Below, piece after piece: positions 45,231 to 52,786 of a DNA stretch of 64,000 nt (its first letter is position 1; each line of letters starts with the position of its first letter). The notes beneath the pieces were generated by a model. The model searched no databases. It was given only the letters and a program-made list of their open reading frames with translations, and was not told the origin of the DNA. The stretch is from CAZOOK01 sp964581385 (lineage in GTDB: Bacteria; Pseudomonadota; Gammaproteobacteria; Nevskiales; Nevskiaceae): contig CAZOOK010000004.1 in assembly GCA_964581385.1 (NCBI GenBank), positions 1-64,000 on the forward strand. Reading direction: 5' to 3'. The position numbers were made by a program, and so were the translations under genes.

Positions 45231-45261
45231 AAAACGGTCGCGCGACAACCGCCGCGCGACC
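45231..45261 (-). terminator. Attenuator-like hairpin between VPLPK gene 3 and PstS-like gene 2
   Basis: Perfect 9-base stem (45236-45244 with 45253-45261), followed on the minus strand by a short T run. A second hairpin (TGATTG arms around 45210-45227) follows before the PstS-like start. Position and layout match copy 1, although the loop sequences differ. Confidence 0.75.
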
Positions 45262-45269
45262 TTAAACGC

Positions 45270-46100
45270 TTAGGCGGCGAATCCGGAGAAGCTGTCGCCA
45301 TCGGCCGTCTTGCCGCGACGGGCGATCACGCCCATCAGCACCAGACCGGACAGCAGCAGAGCCCAGGACTTGGGCAGCGGCACGGTCTGAACCGCCACGG
45401 TGTAGGTCAGCAGACCCGCGGAGGTCATATCCCAGGTGCCGGCGAAGGTCGTCACCAGTGCCTTGAGACTGCCGGTTGAGCCATCACCGTTCAGGCCCAA
45501 CTCGTAAAACTTCAGCGAGGTGCCGAGGGCGGCCTGGATGGGGATGCCGGAAACGCTGGCGCCACCTTTAAAACCGCTGCCCAGATTGAAGCTGTCGCCG
45601 TAGTAAGCGGCATCGTTGCTCAGTGCCGAGGCGGTCAGCGAGCTGGTCGACGACTGAGCCGTCAGATTGATCGCATTGATATAGGGATCGAGAGAAGCGA
45701 CCTGCGTCAGCTGGTCGTTGGAGACCGAACCCACCTTACCGACACTCGTGCCCAACGCGGCATTCGAGGTGAAATCCGCGTTGTAGGTATTGGTCGTGCC
45801 GTTGGAATTCTCGGCGACGACGGTGTACTGCAGAGCATCGCTGCCAGCGGCGGTGACGAAGCTCGTCCAGTTCGCATCGCTGGACAGGTCGTAGCTGGAC
45901 GACGCGGTACCGGTGAACGAGTTCAGGTGCAGACCGGTGTCGTAGACATACGAGGTCTGGTTGGTGACGTCTACCACGTTCAGGAACACCGAACCGTTAC
46001 CCGACTGGCCGTTCGCAATGCTGGTGTTGGCGAATGCCGAACCGGCGGCGGCAAGAGCGGCCACTGCCGCGATCGCCTTGAGCTTGAAAGGTACTTTCAT
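45270..46100 (-). CDS. VPLPK-tailed surface protein, copy 3
   Basis: 276-residue exported protein very close to copy 1. Signal peptide MKVPFKLKAIAAVAALAAAG ends at SAFAN. Same body motifs (NGQSGNGSVFLNVVDVTNQ) and the same C-terminus VPLPKSWALLLSGLVLMGV plus ARRGKTADGDSFSGFAA. The ATG at 46100 has GGAGT ahead. It heads the second VPLPK/PstS-like module. No known domain could be named; the Asn/Ser/Thr richness suits an extracellular structural protein. Confidence 0.87.
   Translation of the reverse strand: MKVPFKLKAIAAVAALAAAGSAFANTSIANGQSGNGSVFLNVVDVTNQTSYVYDTGLHLNSFTGTASSSYDLSSDANWTSFVTAAGSDALQYTVVAENSNGTTNTYNADFTSNAALGTSVGKVGSVSNDQLTQVASLDPYINAINLTAQSSTSSLTASALSNDAAYYGDSFNLGSGFKGGASVSGIPIQAALGTSLKFYELGLNGDGSTGSLKALVTTFAGTWDMTSAGLLTYTVAVQTVPLPKSWALLLSGLVLMGVIARRGKTADGDSFSGFAA
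45283..45473. repeat. 191-base block identical to 37809-37999
   Basis: Partner of the block described at 37809-37999. The copies are in the same orientation about 7.5 kb apart and could recombine, deleting the DNA between them. Confidence 0.9.
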
Positions 46101-46455
46101 TGATTCACTCCGATTTTTAAACCTAGGTTAGTGCGATTGCATCCTTTGCAGACTGCGCAAATTACGTCCGACGCACACTGGCGAAACCCCCACAACCTAG
46201 GGCACACCGCCGCCAGTAAACTTCCGACGCGAGGCGCATAGTGCCCGGCTTAAATTTCAGTACTATTAAGATCTGAAGACAGTTTTAGCTTTTCGGTGCG
46301 ATAGAACCGACTAACGGCGAAGCCGTGGCCCGCTCGGGGAACACGGCGATGAGGCGCAGGGACAGCACTCCGCCTGGGAAGCGGCTTGCAACTTATTGAA
46401 ATAATTAAGCTGACGCCCTGCCCGTACTTGAACCGATCTAAATTGAGAGAGTCGG
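46101..46455. other. Intergenic stretch, no gene seen
   Basis: 355 bases between arsC and VPLPK gene 3, both on the minus strand. It must hold the end of the ars transcript and the promoter of VPLPK gene 3. The GC-rich middle (46300-46395) can form several local stems but matches no riboswitch known to me. Confidence 0.45.
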
Positions 46456-46941
46456 CTAGCTTGAGTGGGATGCTCCGACTTCAGTCAGGCGCGCCAGCAA
46501 TGCTGAACGCGCCATCGAGGCCACCGACAGCTCGATCAGGCGATCGATACGCCAGCGCAAGATGTCATACGCGCGCCGGAATTCTTCCTCGGTATGCGGA
46601 TCTGGAACACCCCAGTGCACCTTCAGCGGGCTGCCCGGGTAGTACGGACACTGTTCGCCAGCCGCCTGGTCACAGACCGTAATCACCAGATGGATCGGTG
46701 GTGCGCCTGTTGCGGAAAACTCATCCCAGCTCTTGCTGCGCAGCCCTTCGGTCGAAATGCCCTCTCGCTTGAGAAGGGCAAGCGCCAGCGGATTGGGCTG
46801 ACTCTTGGGATAGCTACCCGCCGAATAAGCGTGGAAACGCCCCGAAGGACCAGCGAGATGATTCAAGGTCGCTTCCGCGAGAATCGATCGCGCCGAATTT
46901 CCCGTACAGAGAAAGAGAACGTTGAATGGGGAAGCGATCAT
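46456..46941 (-). CDS. arsC: Arsenate reductase ArsC (low-molecular-weight phosphatase type)
   Basis: 161-residue protein that reduces arsenate to arsenite in the cytoplasm. The catalytic P-loop is LFLCTGNSARSILAEA (CxxNSxR), and other family parts are GLRSKSWDEF, LVITVCDQAAGEQCPYYPG and HWGVPDP. The frame extends to a TTG at 46977 overlapping the aquaporin stop; the ATG at 46941 is preferred because the P-loop follows it at the normal distance. Last gene of the ars operon. Confidence 0.92.
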   Translation of the reverse strand: MIASPFNVLFLCTGNSARSILAEATLNHLAGPSGRFHAYSAGSYPKSQPNPLALALLKREGISTEGLRSKSWDEFSATGAPPIHLVITVCDQAAGEQCPYYPGSPLKVHWGVPDPHTEEEFRRAYDILRWRIDRLIELSVASMARSALLARLTEVGASHSS

Positions 46942-46973
46942 GGAAATTTCTCTGCTCAGCGTGAAGATCGGAT

Positions 46974-47675
46974 TCAAATCGAATGAGACGTCAGCGCTTC
47001 ATTCGCGACCACCGCCGCGTCCGTGCGCCTATACAGCCAGCCATCCAGCGCACACGCCAAAGCAGCGCCCACGAGCTGCGCTGCGATGAAGCCCGGTGCG
47101 TCCTGCGGCCGGATCCCGGCGAAGGTGTTGGTCAGCGAGCGGGCGACGGTTACGGCGGGATTGGCAAACGACGTCGATGCCGTGAACCAATAGGCCGCGA
47201 CGATGTATACCGCCACGGCATACGGCACCGCCGCAGGACGATGGCGGATACAACCGAAGATGGTCGTCAACAAACCGAACGTTGCCACCACCTCGCTAAA
47301 CATCAGCGGCGCCCCCGGTCGCAATTTTTGCGACATCTGTACGATCGGCTCCCCGAACATCGCGTGCGCGACCCAGACGCCAATGATGGCGCCCACGCAC
47401 TGAGCCACCAGGTAACCCGCAACATCGGACCACAGGTGACGTCCACGTCCAGCAAGCGCCAGCGTGACGGCGGGATTGAAATGAGCGCCGGAGACCGGGC
47501 CAAAGATCAGGATCAGCGCGATCAACGCGCCTCCGGTCGCAATGGAGTTTGCCAGCAGAGCGACGGCGATGTTACCGCCCGCCAGCTTCTCGCCCATGAT
47601 TCCCGAGCCGACGACGGCCGTAAGCAACAACGCCGTTCCAACAAATTCCGCAACCGTGCGCCGTGTAGAGTTCAT
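46974..47675 (-). CDS. MIP-family channel in ars operon (AqpS-like)
   Basis: 233-residue aquaporin/aquaglyceroporin with six transmembrane segments and two half-helix motifs, HFNPAVT and FANPAVT. In ars operons such channels (AqpS of Sinorhizobium) let arsenite leave the cell and stand in for the ArsB or Acr3 pumps, neither of which is encoded here. The start at 47675 is chosen because the upstream extension is hydrophilic and out of keeping with the family. The gap to arsI is 38 bp. Confidence 0.9.
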   Translation of the reverse strand: MNSTRRTVAEFVGTALLLTAVVGSGIMGEKLAGGNIAVALLANSIATGGALIALILIFGPVSGAHFNPAVTLALAGRGRHLWSDVAGYLVAQCVGAIIGVWVAHAMFGEPIVQMSQKLRPGAPLMFSEVVATFGLLTTIFGCIRHRPAAVPYAVAVYIVAAYWFTASTSFANPAVTVARSLTNTFAGIRPQDAPGFIAAQLVGAALACALDGWLYRRTDAAVVANEALTSHSI

Positions 47676-47713
47676 CACTTGCCGATCTCTTGGATACGCA
47701 TTTCCATTTTGTA

Positions 47714-48187
47714 CTACCCACAACAGGTGTTGGCTTTAGGGCGAGGAGCAAAATTCACCGGTTGCTCCGGCACGCAGCAGCCGGCCTGAGCAGGTTCCGA
47801 TGAGACAGAGTGCTGGCCGAATACCGGAATCTCGCCGAGGGTGTGAAAGGTTTCCCAAGCGATCCCCTGTGGATCCTGCACCCAGTATTTATCGGACTTG
47901 GCATAGCAGCAGTCGGCTCCGGTCTGGTCGAGTGCCTGGATATCCGCTTTGGCCACCTGCTCGCGCAGCACTCCCAGCTCCTCGTCCGAATCGACCTGGA
48001 AGCCAAGGTGGTTGACTCCAGCCACGCCGCCACGCTCGGAAATAGCGAAGTTGATGCGGGGATCGTCAAGCATCCATTTGGCGTAATCCGGCTTCTCCAC
48101 TGATGGCGGAACACCGAACATTGCCGAATAGAAACGGACGTTATTTGCCAGGTCGTCTACGGATACATGGACGTGGAAGCGTTTCAT
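47714..48187 (-). CDS. arsI: ArsI/CadI-family dioxygenase (C-As lyase)
   Basis: 157-residue VOC-fold protein. ArsI cleaves the carbon-arsenic bond of trivalent methyl and aromatic arsenicals using Fe(II). Likely metal ligands are His5 or His7 in RFHVHVSV, His60 in GVNHLGFQ and Glu112 in AWETFH. The arsenic-binding Cys pair is Cys93-Cys94 in GADCCYAKSD, the hallmark that separates ArsI from other VOC proteins. The C-terminus has two more CC pairs (AGCCVPE, NTCCG). Its ATG overlaps the arsR stop (ATGA), so the genes are coupled. Confidence 0.9.
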   Translation of the reverse strand: MKRFHVHVSVDDLANNVRFYSAMFGVPPSVEKPDYAKWMLDDPRINFAISERGGVAGVNHLGFQVDSDEELGVLREQVAKADIQALDQTGADCCYAKSDKYWVQDPQGIAWETFHTLGEIPVFGQHSVSSEPAQAGCCVPEQPVNFAPRPKANTCCG

Positions 48188-48537
48188 ACGAGTACCTTTT
48201 TGCGACGTTTCACGGGTTTCTTCGGGGCGCAGCCAACACCACAGGCGTCCGGCTGGCCTCGACAGCAGTTTTCAGTGAGGTAGGCGATCAGCGTATTCAC
48301 CGTCTTATAGTTCGCCGAATACCAGATAAAGCGGCTTTCCTGCCGCGTCGTGACGAGCCCGGCGTGGCTCAGCTCCTTGAGATGGAACGACAGCGTCGCT
48401 GGAGGAACATCCAGTGCCTCGCCGATCCGTCCCACGGTCACGCCATCGGGACCGGCCTCGACGAGGTAGCGGAAGACGGCAAGCCGGGTGCCCTGCGCAA
48501 GGGCTGACAAAGCGGCGATGACATCGCTTGTTTCCAT
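48184..48537 (-). CDS. arsR: ArsR-family arsenic-responsive repressor
   Basis: 117-residue winged-helix repressor. The DNA-binding helix is PPATLSFHLKELSHAGLV. The arsenic site is not the CxC in the recognition helix but a C-terminal cluster, Cys91, Cys92 and Cys99 (ENCCRGQPDACGVGC), like the site of the Acidithiobacillus ferrooxidans ArsR. Arsenite binding would release the operator just upstream. First gene of arsR-arsI-aquaporin-arsC. Confidence 0.93.
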   Translation of the reverse strand: METSDVIAALSALAQGTRLAVFRYLVEAGPDGVTVGRIGEALDVPPATLSFHLKELSHAGLVTTRQESRFIWYSANYKTVNTLIAYLTENCCRGQPDACGVGCAPKKPVKRRKKVLV

Positions 48538-48557
48538 AATTCCATATTCATGGAATT
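48538..48557 (-). promoter_or_regulatory. Probable ArsR operator
   Basis: Perfect inverted repeat of 8-base arms (AATTCCAT, 48538-48545, and ATGGAATT, 48550-48557) with a 4-base spacer, directly before the arsR ATG. The position and size suit an ArsR binding site covering the transcription or translation start. Confidence 0.72.
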
Positions 48558-48609
48558 ATCGATCAATGTCAACACTCCTTGCGTGAACGCGGCTCAGCTC
48601 AGAAAGGAT

Positions 48610-51009
48610 TCACTTTTGATGCTTGATTTGCTCCAGCGCAGTGCGGGCCTCGTCGTCGCCGGAGAACGACTTCCCGGAAGCAAGCGCCGCTTCCAGATTC
48701 TTGCGCGCATTCACCAGATCGCCGGTTTTGAACTGCACCATCCCAAGGTGGTACTGGAGAACCGATGAATTGGGCGACCTGTCCACCGCCTGTTTCAGAA
48801 GCATGGCCGCGTCCTTGGTATCGCCGCTCTTGAAATCGACCCAGCCGCGGGTATCGACGAACGACGAATCCTGGGATTTTTCCAGCAGCGCTGTCAGCTG
48901 CTGCGCCCGCGACAGGCTCGCGGCATCCGAGCGATGGTTGACCAGCAGCATGGCCAGATTGTTGGCGGCGACCATTGAATTCGGATTGCGCTTGATTGCA
49001 CTTTCATACACCGCGATTGCGTCGTCCAGCCGATTCATGTGCTCGTATAGCAAAGCCAGATCGGTAATCAAACCATTGGCATCCGGGTTCTTTTCGATAC
49101 CTTGCGACAGAGTCGCAGCGGCCGCGTCCTCGTGTTTGGCAGCGATCTGAGTCCGCGCCAGCCCCTGGTACAGCAGCCACTGACTGGGCTGTTTCGAGAT
49201 GGCATCCTGATATACCCGTGCGGCATCGTCGTACTGAGCTTGCGAAAAGAGCAGTTCCGCCTTGAGACCGCGCGCGGTGATGTCATCCGGATATTTTGCG
49301 ATCACCGCGTCGAGACGATCCATCGCGCGCTTGGGCTGCTTGCGCTCCACATCCATGCGCACGACCGCTGCTAACGGCTCGGCTGCCTGCGGCTGTATCG
49401 CCAGCGAGCGCTCGAAGTCCGCCGTCGCGGCATCGAATTTCTTCTGCTCCTTGTCCACCAGGCCGGCGAGATAAAACCCGAGCGGATTGTCGGCATGCTT
49501 ATGTTCGAGATTCTCCGCCGTCGCGCGCGCAGCGGCGTAGTCTTTCTGAGTCATTTGCGCCCGGAATAGCTCCTCGACCAGAACCAGCTTGTCCGGCGCT
49601 TCGGACACCAATTGTTCAAGCAGCGATCTTGCTTGCTGGATCTTGCCGGAGTGCTCTTGAACTTGGGCAAGATCCAGCCGGATTTCGATGTCCTTTGGAT
49701 TAGCTGCGGCTGCCGTGTTCAATACCTCTTCGGCCAGCTGCGGCTCGTCGTTTTGCAGGTGCGCGCGCGCCAGCGCCCGCGCCACGGGCAGAGAACCGGG
49801 TTGATCGCGCAAGACGGAACGGAAGTCGGTGATGGCGGCCGGCATGTCGCCGTGGGCGAGTTCAATGTTGCCGCGCATGGTCAACGCGTCGTTGTCACGC
49901 GGATTCTCTTTCAGTACCTCGTTGATAAGCGTCTGCGCCTGCGCGGCGTCATTGCGCTTGAGCATCATCTCCGCCAAGTGGTCACGCGCGGTGAGACCGT
50001 CGGCACGCACGCCTGCGTGCGCGATCACGGCACGGTAGGTGCTTTCGGCCTGATCCGGCACATTCTGCGCCTGCAGATAATCCGCGTATGCGAGCTTGAG
50101 CGGGTCATTGTCCGGCTCCGCCTTGATGAACTTCTGCATCTCGGCCACTGCCTTGTCCTTGCCGCGCTGATCCGCCAGCAATCCCACCAACATCAATTTG
50201 GGCTTCACTTCGTCAGGAGCTGCCGCAATCGCCTCGCGCATGGTGGCTTCGGCGGCATCCACATTCTTGGTCAACAGGTAGAAGCGTGCCAGAAGGTAGC
50301 GGCGATCAAGGACCTTGGGCTCCAACTCGATGGCTTTCTTCAGCTGCGTTTCGGCTTCATCGAAATGCTGCTGATCCATGTCGAGATCGGCCAGCACGAT
50401 GCGCAAATCGACATTGTCCGGCAGACGTTGCACACCCGCGCGCACTACGTCGATGGCCTTGCCAGCTTGTCCCTGGCGCTTGTACAGGGATGCCATCAGC
50501 GAAATGGCGTAGTCGTTGTCGGGTGCGAGTTGCAGCGCGGTTTCGGCATCATCGACCGCGTCCTTGAAATTGTTCAATCGTGCCTTGGCGGCGGCGCGGA
50601 CAACGAGCAGATCGGCATTCTTCGGTTCCATGGCGAGGCCGGTGGCCACCAGTTCCAGCGCTTTGTCAGGAACGCCTCCAAGCACATATAGACGGGCCAG
50701 CGCGGCACGCGCGGTCTGATTCTTCGGATCCAGATCGACAGCCGCCATGTACTGTCCGGCGGCGCCGCGCGGATCCTCCAGCTTCTCCGCCACCTGACCT
50801 GCGAAATAGTGGGCCCGCGCATCCTTGGGATCGATCTGCATTGCATTGCCGAACTCGACGCGAGCTTTTTCATACTTATGCTGCGCGAGATATTTTTCGC
50901 CGTGCTTGATGTAAGCCTCTTTGCGCTCCTTCGCACCGCCGCACCCTGCCGCAAGTGCGATGAAAGAAGAAAACGTGACGACGCCAAGCCAGCGAGTTTT
51001 AGTGGGCAT
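48610..51009 (-). CDS. PrsT-like TPR lipoprotein of the exosortase system
   Basis: 799-residue lipoprotein; the lipobox is ALAAGC near residue 23. Most of the length is tetratricopeptide repeats of the 34-residue type (ALQLAPDNDYAISLMASLYK, AIDVVRAGVQRLPDNVDLRI, and so on, more than 15 copies). The composition, length and lipobox fit the PEP-CTERM/XrtA system TPR lipoprotein PrsT. It lies 123 bp downstream of the WecA gene, next to an exosortase, as in other exopolysaccharide loci. Likely function: outer-membrane or periplasmic scaffold for polysaccharide export. Confidence 0.87.
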   Translation of the reverse strand: MPTKTRWLGVVTFSSFIALAAGCGGAKERKEAYIKHGEKYLAQHKYEKARVEFGNAMQIDPKDARAHYFAGQVAEKLEDPRGAAGQYMAAVDLDPKNQTARAALARLYVLGGVPDKALELVATGLAMEPKNADLLVVRAAAKARLNNFKDAVDDAETALQLAPDNDYAISLMASLYKRQGQAGKAIDVVRAGVQRLPDNVDLRIVLADLDMDQQHFDEAETQLKKAIELEPKVLDRRYLLARFYLLTKNVDAAEATMREAIAAAPDEVKPKLMLVGLLADQRGKDKAVAEMQKFIKAEPDNDPLKLAYADYLQAQNVPDQAESTYRAVIAHAGVRADGLTARDHLAEMMLKRNDAAQAQTLINEVLKENPRDNDALTMRGNIELAHGDMPAAITDFRSVLRDQPGSLPVARALARAHLQNDEPQLAEEVLNTAAAANPKDIEIRLDLAQVQEHSGKIQQARSLLEQLVSEAPDKLVLVEELFRAQMTQKDYAAARATAENLEHKHADNPLGFYLAGLVDKEQKKFDAATADFERSLAIQPQAAEPLAAVVRMDVERKQPKRAMDRLDAVIAKYPDDITARGLKAELLFSQAQYDDAARVYQDAISKQPSQWLLYQGLARTQIAAKHEDAAAATLSQGIEKNPDANGLITDLALLYEHMNRLDDAIAVYESAIKRNPNSMVAANNLAMLLVNHRSDAASLSRAQQLTALLEKSQDSSFVDTRGWVDFKSGDTKDAAMLLKQAVDRSPNSSVLQYHLGMVQFKTGDLVNARKNLEAALASGKSFSGDDEARTALEQIKHQK

Positions 51010-51132
51010 GATTTATTCAGAGGGAATCAAATGCGGGCGGACGCAGCTTTTCTGTCACGCTGCCCCAATCAACAGATCCGTGCGGTGGAACAATTCATCA
51101 TAAAACATATTGTTTGAAATCTCTGTGTCCCT

Positions 51133-52776
51133 TCAGGCGCTGCCGGCGACACAGACGATCAGGAACACAAGTGCGGTGGCACTCAGAGCACGCCAGTGTG
51201 TACCGGAACCAATGCTTAGAAACTCTAGACCGTAGAGCAGAAGTATCATCTTGGCGACCGAAGCGCCCAATGCCTGGGGGCTGGCAATCGAATCCGGCAG
51301 ATTGGGCACGGCAAGTGCCATGAAAATCACGAGCAGATCGAGCGAGGTCACGGCAAATCGGCGGTCCTGCGACCAATACAGGCGCACCAGCACCGAGAAT
51401 GCCAGCACCGAAAACAGCGCCAGCTTCAAATAGTGCAAAGAGTACTGTCCTTGCGCACTGTAGCCATCCGCATATACCGCGAATACCGCGCTCACATAGA
51501 GTGCAGCCTTGTCGATCCAATTCGCGACGGGCTGTCGCCAGCGCAGCGCCAGATTGAGAGCCAGTGTGGCTGCACAAAGACCGATCAGGACGCGCAAATC
51601 CGAACTCAAGGAAGTGAGCCGAACAATTACGACGACGCCGTAGATGACAATCGCAACGCTCATTGCATGGGTGCACCAGCGCGGCAGGCGCGTCGGCGTC
51701 CGCAGCCAGAGAATACTTCTGCCTAGTGCCGACGTCGGTTCAGCCACGCTCGGAGAAGCCACACGCCGCCAGCGCCACCCGCGTGCGGCGGCGACTCGCA
51801 ACGAGGAAATGATGAGGCCGGCGAACGCTGTGAATACCAGCACAATTCTGAGATCGGACTGATAACGCATGAACCAGGCCGCGACGAACAGTAGCGCCTG
51901 CATCAGATAAATCACGATGACTGCTTCGTGATGATCGAAGCCCAACGACAACAGCCGGTGATGAAGATGCGTGCGGTCCGCCTTGAACGGCGAATGACCG
52001 GCAAGTGCGCGCTCCGTCATCACCGTCAAAGTGTCCATGACCGGCACCCCGAGCAATAGCAGCGGCAGCGCGGAACTCAAAGGAGCATTGGGATCCTGTG
52101 TCAACGATACGGAAAGCACCGCCACCGAAAAACCGAGAATCTGGCTTCCGCAATCGCCCATGAACACACGCGCCGGATGCGTATTGAAGCGCAGGAAGCC
52201 GAGGATTGAACCGGCGGTCACCAGTGCCACCGGCGCGACGAACGAATCGCCGACCGTGAGCGCCAGCAGTGCGAGCGCTCCCAAGCACAACAGAGTCATT
52301 CCGCCGGCGAGTCCGTCAAGCCCATCGGAGAGATTGATCGCGTTAGTTGCGCCGATCAGGAAGAAGAATGTGAGCGGATTGGCAATCCAGTTCGGTAAAG
52401 GCAATCGATCCGAGACCGTGATCGAAGCGACGCTCACCCCACCCCACACCATCGCAATCACCACGGCGATGGCCTGGCCGAGAAACTTCGTTCCGGCACC
52501 CAGGGTGGCGCGATCGTCCCACACCCCGAACACGAGAAGAACCAAAACGCCGGCGCAAAACGCCTGCAGCGACCGGTCGAAATGACCCCACAGCGCGAGT
52601 GCCGCGAGAACACCGGCCGCCATGGCGATACCGCCGACACGGGGGATTGGTGTCGTGTGGACCTTTCGGCTCTCCGGTTGATCTAGAATGTTGGCGCGGC
52701 CCGCAAAGCGCATCAGCGGCGGGATGAGCACCATGGTTACGGTCATTGCCACGACGAAGCTGAGCATCAGATCCAT
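51133..52776 (-). CDS. WecA-type phosphoglycosyltransferase with extra membrane domain
   Basis: 547-residue membrane protein. The first about 330 residues are a WecA/TagO/MraY-type transferase: DQPESRKVHTTPIPRVGGIA, the GVWDDRATLGAGTK Asp pair, NAINLSDGLDGLAGG, FMGDCGSQILGF and the HLHHRLLSLGFDHHEAV histidine motif. These enzymes start polysaccharide synthesis by moving HexNAc-phosphate to undecaprenyl phosphate. Residues about 370-547 add about five hydrophobic segments of unknown role, making the protein longer than ordinary WecA. The start at 52776 overlaps the exosortase gene end by 10 bases or fewer, so it is coupled. Confidence 0.9.
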   Translation of the reverse strand: MDLMLSFVVAMTVTMVLIPPLMRFAGRANILDQPESRKVHTTPIPRVGGIAMAAGVLAALALWGHFDRSLQAFCAGVLVLLVFGVWDDRATLGAGTKFLGQAIAVVIAMVWGGVSVASITVSDRLPLPNWIANPLTFFFLIGATNAINLSDGLDGLAGGMTLLCLGALALLALTVGDSFVAPVALVTAGSILGFLRFNTHPARVFMGDCGSQILGFSVAVLSVSLTQDPNAPLSSALPLLLLGVPVMDTLTVMTERALAGHSPFKADRTHLHHRLLSLGFDHHEAVIVIYLMQALLFVAAWFMRYQSDLRIVLVFTAFAGLIISSLRVAAARGWRWRRVASPSVAEPTSALGRSILWLRTPTRLPRWCTHAMSVAIVIYGVVVIVRLTSLSSDLRVLIGLCAATLALNLALRWRQPVANWIDKAALYVSAVFAVYADGYSAQGQYSLHYLKLALFSVLAFSVLVRLYWSQDRRFAVTSLDLLVIFMALAVPNLPDSIASPQALGASVAKMILLLYGLEFLSIGSGTHWRALSATALVFLIVCVAGSA

Positions 52777-52786
52777 TGTCGATCGC

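Noticed and set aside
46101..46200. Possible sigma-54 promoter ahead of VPLPK gene 3
   Set aside because: GCAA with a partial GTGCCA match only; the GG/GC spacing is poor, and nothing equivalent was found before copies 1 and 2.
46290..46395. Structured GC-rich region considered as a cyclic-di-GMP riboswitch
   Set aside because: The conserved blocks of the GEMM motifs could not be matched on either strand.
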